Assembly (NCBI RefSeq): GCF_014858725.1
Contig: NZ_AQGV01000012.1
Span: 992,001-1,056,000 of the forward strand
DNA from: Pseudoalteromonas aurantia 208
Lineage (GTDB): Bacteria; Pseudomonadota; Gammaproteobacteria; Enterobacterales; Alteromonadaceae
Reading direction: 5' to 3'
Length of the DNA stretch: 64,000 bases
The position numbers and the translations under genes were made by a program. Positions 60,018 to 64,000 of this stretch are shown here, piece after piece. Position 1 is the first letter of the stretch. Each line of letters opens with the position of its first letter. The notes under the pieces are model-generated. The model had not been told where the DNA came from, did not search any database, and saw only the letters and a program-made list of their open reading frames with translations.

Positions 60018-61139
60018 TTATGCGTTTTCTAGTGCAGCACGAGGTTCAACGAACTCCATGTTGAAGCCTTCAGCAACTTCTTTACATGTAATTTTACCGT
60101 TAAGTACGTTTAGGCCATTCATGAAATGTTGATCTTCAAGAAGTGCTGCTTTGTAGCCTTTATTCGCCAGTTTAATAATGTAAGGTAGAGTTGCATTATT
60201 CAAGGCAAATGTTGACGTGCGAGGTACAGCACCCGGCATGTTAGCAACACAGTAGTGAACAACTTCATCTACAATATATGTTGGGTCAGCGTGTGTTGTT
60301 GCTTTAGACGTTTCGATGCAACCACCTTGGTCGATAGCAACGTCTACGATAGCAGCGCCAGGCTTCATGCGTTTAATATGATCTGCTGTAACTAGCTTAG
60401 GCGCTGCTGCACCTGGGATTAGCACACCACCGATCACGAGGTCAGCTTCTAAAACGTGCTTCTCTAATGCATCTGCAGTAGAGTAAATCGCTTTAACGCG
60501 GTTACCAAACTGTGCATCAATACGACGAAGTACGTCAGTGTTACGATCAAGGATAACAACATCTGCACCCATACCAACAGCCATTTGAGCTGCATTGTTA
60601 CCAACCATACCACCGCCGATAACAACCACTTTAGCAGGCTCAACACCAGGTACACCACCTAGTAGCATACCGCGACCGGCATTTGATTTTTCAAGTGCCT
60701 GTGCACCAGCTTGAATTGACATACGACCAGCAACTTCTGACATTGGTGCTAGAAGCGGTAAGCCGCCGCGCGGATCCGTAACCGTTTCGTATGCAATACA
60801 AATAGACTTACTTTTAACAAGGTCTTCAGTTTGTGGAAGATCTGGTGCAAGGTGAAGGTATGTGAACAAAATTTGTCCTTCACGTAACATAGCGCGTTCA
60901 ACAGCTTGAGGTTCTTTTACTTTTACGATCATATCTGCTTTAGCAAACACATCAGCAGCAGTATCTAAAATTTCTGCACCTGCTTGAATGTAGTCTTCGT
61001 TAGTAAAACCAATACCATTACCTGCATTAGTTTCAACAAAAACTTGGTGGCCATGGTTAATTAGTTCACGAACACTTGCTGGAACCATACCTACGCGGTA
61101 CTCGTGGTTTTTTATTTCTTTAGGTACACCGATAATCAT
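60018..61139 (-). CDS. ald: Alanine dehydrogenase
   Basis: A 373-residue enzyme converting L-alanine to pyruvate and ammonia with NAD. It starts MIIGVPKEIKNHEYRVGMVP, has the catalytic lysine region MIVKVKEPQ, the NAD loop VIGGGMVGNNAAQMAVGMGA, and PGAVPRTSTFALNNATLPY near the end. Divergent from an Lrp-family regulator 140 bases away; Lrp-type control is probable. Confidence 0.97.
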   Translation of the reverse strand: MIIGVPKEIKNHEYRVGMVPASVRELINHGHQVFVETNAGNGIGFTNEDYIQAGAEILDTAADVFAKADMIVKVKEPQAVERAMLREGQILFTYLHLAPDLPQTEDLVKSKSICIAYETVTDPRGGLPLLAPMSEVAGRMSIQAGAQALEKSNAGRGMLLGGVPGVEPAKVVVIGGGMVGNNAAQMAVGMGADVVILDRNTDVLRRIDAQFGNRVKAIYSTADALEKHVLEADLVIGGVLIPGAAAPKLVTADHIKRMKPGAAIVDVAIDQGGCIETSKATTHADPTYIVDEVVHYCVANMPGAVPRTSTFALNNATLPYIIKLANKGYKAALLEDQHFMNGLNVLNGKITCKEVAEGFNMEFVEPRAALENA

Positions 61140-61279
61140 AATAAATCGCCTTAAAATAGAACGGGATAAAATTTTCGACTATTATATTCATGCCCAGCTA
61201 GTGTGTCTCACCTTTTTAAAGTGGTTTTGTAGTGATATACTCTTTAATTATGGAATGTGTAGTTTAAGTAACTAGTGAA

Positions 61280-61759
61280 ATGCATCAACAATTAGACCGA
61301 ATCGATAGAAGTATTTTAGTTGAATTACAAAAAGACGGTAGGGTTTCTAACGTCGAACTTGCTAGACGCATTGGTTTAAGCGCAACTCCGTGCTTAGAGC
61401 GTGTAAAAAAGTTAGAGCGAGAAGGGTTTATTCGCGGATACAAAGCAGTAGTGGATCCTGCTAAAGTAGGGCAGGGCTTATTGGTATACGTAGAAATCAC
61501 CATTAGTAAGAATTCCCCAGATGTTTTTGATAAGTTTAATCAAGCGGTTAGACAGCATGATGAAATCATTGAGTGCCATTTAGTGTCAGGTAATTTTGAT
61601 TTTTTGTTAAAAACACGGGTAACAGATATGTCTGAGTATCGAGGTGTTTTAGGTGATATTTTGCTAAAATTACCCAATGTGAGTGAAAGCCGAACATATG
61701 TAGTCATGGAAGAAGTAAAAGGAGAGGAAGGGGAAATTATAAAACCTTGTGCACCATAA
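61280..61759 (+). CDS. lrp: Leucine-responsive regulatory protein
   Basis: A 159-residue Lrp/AsnC regulator. The N-terminal DNA-binding part reads LDRIDRSILVELQKDGRVSN with VELARRIGLSATPCLERVKK, nearly the standard Lrp helix-turn-helix; the AsnC-type ligand domain follows (CHLVSGNFDFLLKTRV). Divergent from ald and upstream of ftsK, as in E. coli where lrp precedes ftsK. Confidence 0.95.
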   Translation: MHQQLDRIDRSILVELQKDGRVSNVELARRIGLSATPCLERVKKLEREGFIRGYKAVVDPAKVGQGLLVYVEITISKNSPDVFDKFNQAVRQHDEIIECHLVSGNFDFLLKTRVTDMSEYRGVLGDILLKLPNVSESRTYVVMEEVKGEEGEIIKPCAP

Positions 61760-61825
61760 GGAAATTCTTGCTAAGGTGTGTCTTAAAATGATGATTAAAA
61801 GAATAAAATAGAGGAATACGCTCGT

Positions 61826-64000
61826 ATGCGTTTAAATGGTATACAACGCCTCCTTGAAACTGGCTTAATTATAAGCACCGCTGCTGCCATTTTCATTTTA
61901 TGCGCGTTGATCAGTTATGATCCCGTCGATCCGTCATGGTCTCAAACCGGTGAGTTTATAAAAGTTAAAAACATAACTGGAACTGCGGGTGCGTGGATTG
62001 CGGATATATTATTGCTGAGTTTTGGGTGGCTTGCCTTTTTAGTTCCCGCGGTTATCCAAACGTTTGGATATTTGTTATTTAAAAAGCCACATAAAATACT
62101 ACAATTAGATTATACCACGTTGGGTTTGCGTGTTATTGGCATGACTTTATTTGTGGCGTCAGCGAGTGCCATAAGTAGTATTAACTTCGACGATATTTTT
62201 CAGTTTCCATCAGGCGGCTTTATTGGCGACGTTATTGCCGATGCGATGATGCCTGCATTCAATTTTACTGGGACCTCCATTTTACTATTGTGTTTCTTTT
62301 TTGCCGGATTAACCTTACTAACTGGGGTTTCGTGGGTCGAATTTGTTGATTATTTGGGTGAAAAGGTCGTTTGGTTCTTTAAATGGTTGTCAAAAAAGCT
62401 CTCACAAAGCGCTTCTGCACATAGAGTCAATGAAGTTAACGCTGTGTCTGATGAGCAAGTAGAGGGTGTAGTCGATTTAGCTACACAAAAGTCAAAAGCA
62501 GAGCGAATACCGCCAAAAAATGAAAATGATGTTGATATAGGAATAACTGAGTCAGTTAGTACAGAGTCAGATGAGCAAGCAGGTGCTGATAAAGAGCTCG
62601 AAAAAAATGCTGAAAACGAGTCAACTCATCCCAAAACTCGAAAATTGAAAGATAAATTATTTGGCAACAATAATACAAAGAATAATGAAGAATCGACACC
62701 GGCTGTTCATATAGAGCCTGAAGTAATTGAAGGCGCCTCGGTATTTGATGAACTTGATAATATATTAGAGCAAGAGATTAACTTTTCAGCAATTGATGAT
62801 GAGGGGTTTGATACGGCGGCTGCATTAAATGCCCTTGATGAATCAGCAGCCCCCGTTGTATCACGGGAAGTACCAAGAGAAACAACCGTGATATCTCCTG
62901 CTCGACCAATAAAACAAACGGTAAACCATACTGAAGCGCAAAATGTAGCTTCTCAGTATGTGCCACCCCCAACGGCTAAAGAACAGTTTGAAGCATTGCT
63001 AGAAGAGCGGCCGCCAATGGCACCGCTGCCTTCGTTAGAATTATTAGATAGGCCAGACAAAAAAGAGAACCCTATTTCTAAAGAAGAACTAGAGGCTGTT
63101 TCTAGGTTGGTAGAAGTAAAGTTACTTGATTTTAATATTCAGGCAGCCGTTGTGGGGGTTTATCCAGGTCCGGTTGTAACACGCTTTGAACTAGATCTTG
63201 CACCGGGTATTAAAGTGGCGAAGATCACTGGTCTTGCAAAAGATTTAGCTCGTTCATTGTCAGCTGTGAGCGTACGAGTTGTTGAAGTGATCCCTGGTAA
63301 AACTTATGTCGGTTTAGAGCTCCCCAATAAGCATCGTGAAATCGTGCGCCTATCTGAAGTTATCGGTGCGCCAAAATTCACTGATAATGAGTCACCTCTA
63401 ACCATGGTTTTGGGTAAAGATATTGCAGGTGACGCTGTAGTGGCAGATCTTGGCAAAATGCCACATTTACTTGTTGCGGGTACAACAGGCTCGGGTAAGT
63501 CAGTGGGCGTTAATGTCATGATATTAAGCTTACTGTATAAATCACCGCCTGAAGATGTACGAATGATCATGATTGACCCAAAAATGTTGGAGCTATCAGT
63601 ATACGAAGGGATCCCCCATTTGTTATGTGAAGTTGTGACAGATATGAAAGAAGCGTCTAACGCATTGCGTTGGTGTGTAGGGGAAATGGAGCGCAGATAT
63701 AAGTTGATGTCTGCGTTGGGCGTTCGAAATTTAAAGGGATATAACCAGAAAGTCAAAGACGCTAAAAACGCAGGCCATCCGATTTTAGATCCGCTGTTTA
63801 AAGACACTGATGGTATGGCGTCTGAAGCACAAGAGCTGGATAAATTGCCGAGTATCGTGGTCGTTATTGATGAGTTTGCCGATATGATGATGATTGTTGG
63901 CAAAAAAGTGGAGGAACTTATAGCACGTATTGCGCAAAAAGCCCGAGCAGCTGGCATACACTTAGTGTTGGCAACGCAAAGACCTTCAGTTGATGTCATA
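61826..64000 (+). CDS. ftsK: DNA translocase FtsK (3' end outside window)
   Basis: Starts at the ATG at 61826 with GAGGAA upstream and runs open past the window edge, with 725 residues visible. N-terminal region has about four membrane helices (roughly 10-180), then an acidic, low-complexity linker (about 185-390), then the alpha/beta domain with [20 protein letters not shown] and the ATPase Walker A GTTGSGKS from about residue 552; Walker B-like [12 protein letters not shown] is also present. FtsK pumps DNA at the septum and activates XerCD. Continuation is expected outside the window. Confidence 0.97.
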   Translation, partial: MRLNGIQRLLETGLIISTAAAIFILCALISYDPVDPSWSQTGEFIKVKNITGTAGAWIADILLLSFGWLAFLVPAVIQTFGYLLFKKPHKILQLDYTTLGLRVIGMTLFVASASAISSINFDDIFQFPSGGFIGDVIADAMMPAFNFTGTSILLLCFFFAGLTLLTGVSWVEFVDYLGEKVVWFFKWLSKKLSQSASAHRVNEVNAVSDEQVEGVVDLATQKSKAERIPPKNENDVDIGITESVSTESDEQAGADKELEKNAENESTHPKTRKLKDKLFGNNNTKNNEESTPAVHIEPEVIEGASVFDELDNILEQEINFSAIDDEGFDTAAALNALDESAAPVVSREVPRETTVISPARPIKQTVNHTEAQNVASQYVPPPTAKEQFEALLEERPPMAPLPSLELLDRPDKKENPISKEELEAVSRLVEVKLLDFNIQAAVVGVYPGPVVTRFELDLAPGIKVAKITGLAKDLARSLSAVSVRVVEVIPGKTYVGLELPNKHREIVRLSEVIGAPKFTDNESPLTMVLGKDIAGDAVVADLGKMPHLLVAGTTGSGKSVGVNVMILSLLYKSPPEDVRMIMIDPKMLELSVYEGIPHLLCEVVTDMKEASNALRWCVGEMERRYKLMSALGVRNLKGYNQKVKDAKNAGHPILDPLFKDTDGMASEAQELDKLPSIVVVIDEFADMMMIVGKKVEELIARIAQKARAAGIHLVLATQRPSVDVI

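Noticed and set aside
59824..60132. 102-codon frame overlapping the ald 3' end
   Set aside because: It covers the ald terminator and reads antisense through ald; no support as a gene.

Overview
The window reads as a chromosomal segment of a marine gammaproteobacterium of the Alteromonadales, most like Pseudoalteromonas. This rests on the housekeeping gene order (nrdAB-yfaE, gph-ubiG-gyrA, serC-aroA, cmk-rpsA-ihfB-lapA-lapB-pyrF, ald/lrp/ftsK), moderate-to-low GC, many TonB-dependent receptors and polymer-degrading or secreted enzymes. The genus is inferred from gene content, not from a marker-gene comparison.

Layout. 1-5.4 kb: the 3' end of a TonB receptor, then a tightly coupled sugar MFS transporter, ROK kinase and GH20 hexosaminidase, a chitin-oligosaccharide / N-acetylglucosamine uptake module. 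5.4-14.3 kb: D-lactate dehydrogenase-like and glutathione peroxidase genes, a beta-hydroxyacid dehydrogenase, a serine-hydrolase lipoprotein, a large chemoreceptor with a PAS domain and chained HAMP-like repeats, and a di-haem cytochrome c lipoprotein of the RoxA-like type. 14.4-17.6 kb: a zinc-type TonB receptor with three His/Asp/Glu-rich segments, a clear Zur operator, and divergent yaeQ. 17.6-33.6 kb: the conserved core (nrdAB-yfaE with NrdR and DnaA sites, gph-ubiG, gyrA, serC-aroA, cmk-rpsA-ihfB-lapAB, pyrF). 33.7-36.4 kb: a periplasmic metallophosphoesterase and sbcB.

36.4-59.7 kb is accessory. It begins with a degraded integrase start, an inactivated IS3-family element and an IS256-like transposase stub. 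Then come a LysE exporter, an NTF2-like protein, a LysR regulator divergent from an unknown periplasmic protein, and a metallo-beta-lactamase-fold gene broken by a 191-bp MITE. An unknown membrane protein, a secreted M6/M12-like zinc metalloprotease, a GNAT acetyltransferase, an unusually long AcnB, PhzF and VOC proteins, and an esterase follow. The stretch ends with an IS1595-like remnant, a Fur-controlled siderophore receptor and a second chemoreceptor. 60-64 kb returns to core genes: ald, lrp and the start of ftsK, which runs off the window.

The most informative non-genic structure is a family of three ~191-193-bp miniature elements (41850-42040, 46546-46736, 57468-57660). They have matching terminal inverted repeats, a conserved internal hairpin and 6-bp flanking duplications of pattern TA-N-N-TA. 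One copy splits the metallo-beta-lactamase gene so cleanly that removing the element and one duplication restores the reading frame. I see no CRISPR array, tRNA, rRNA, phage structural module or recognisable new defence system.
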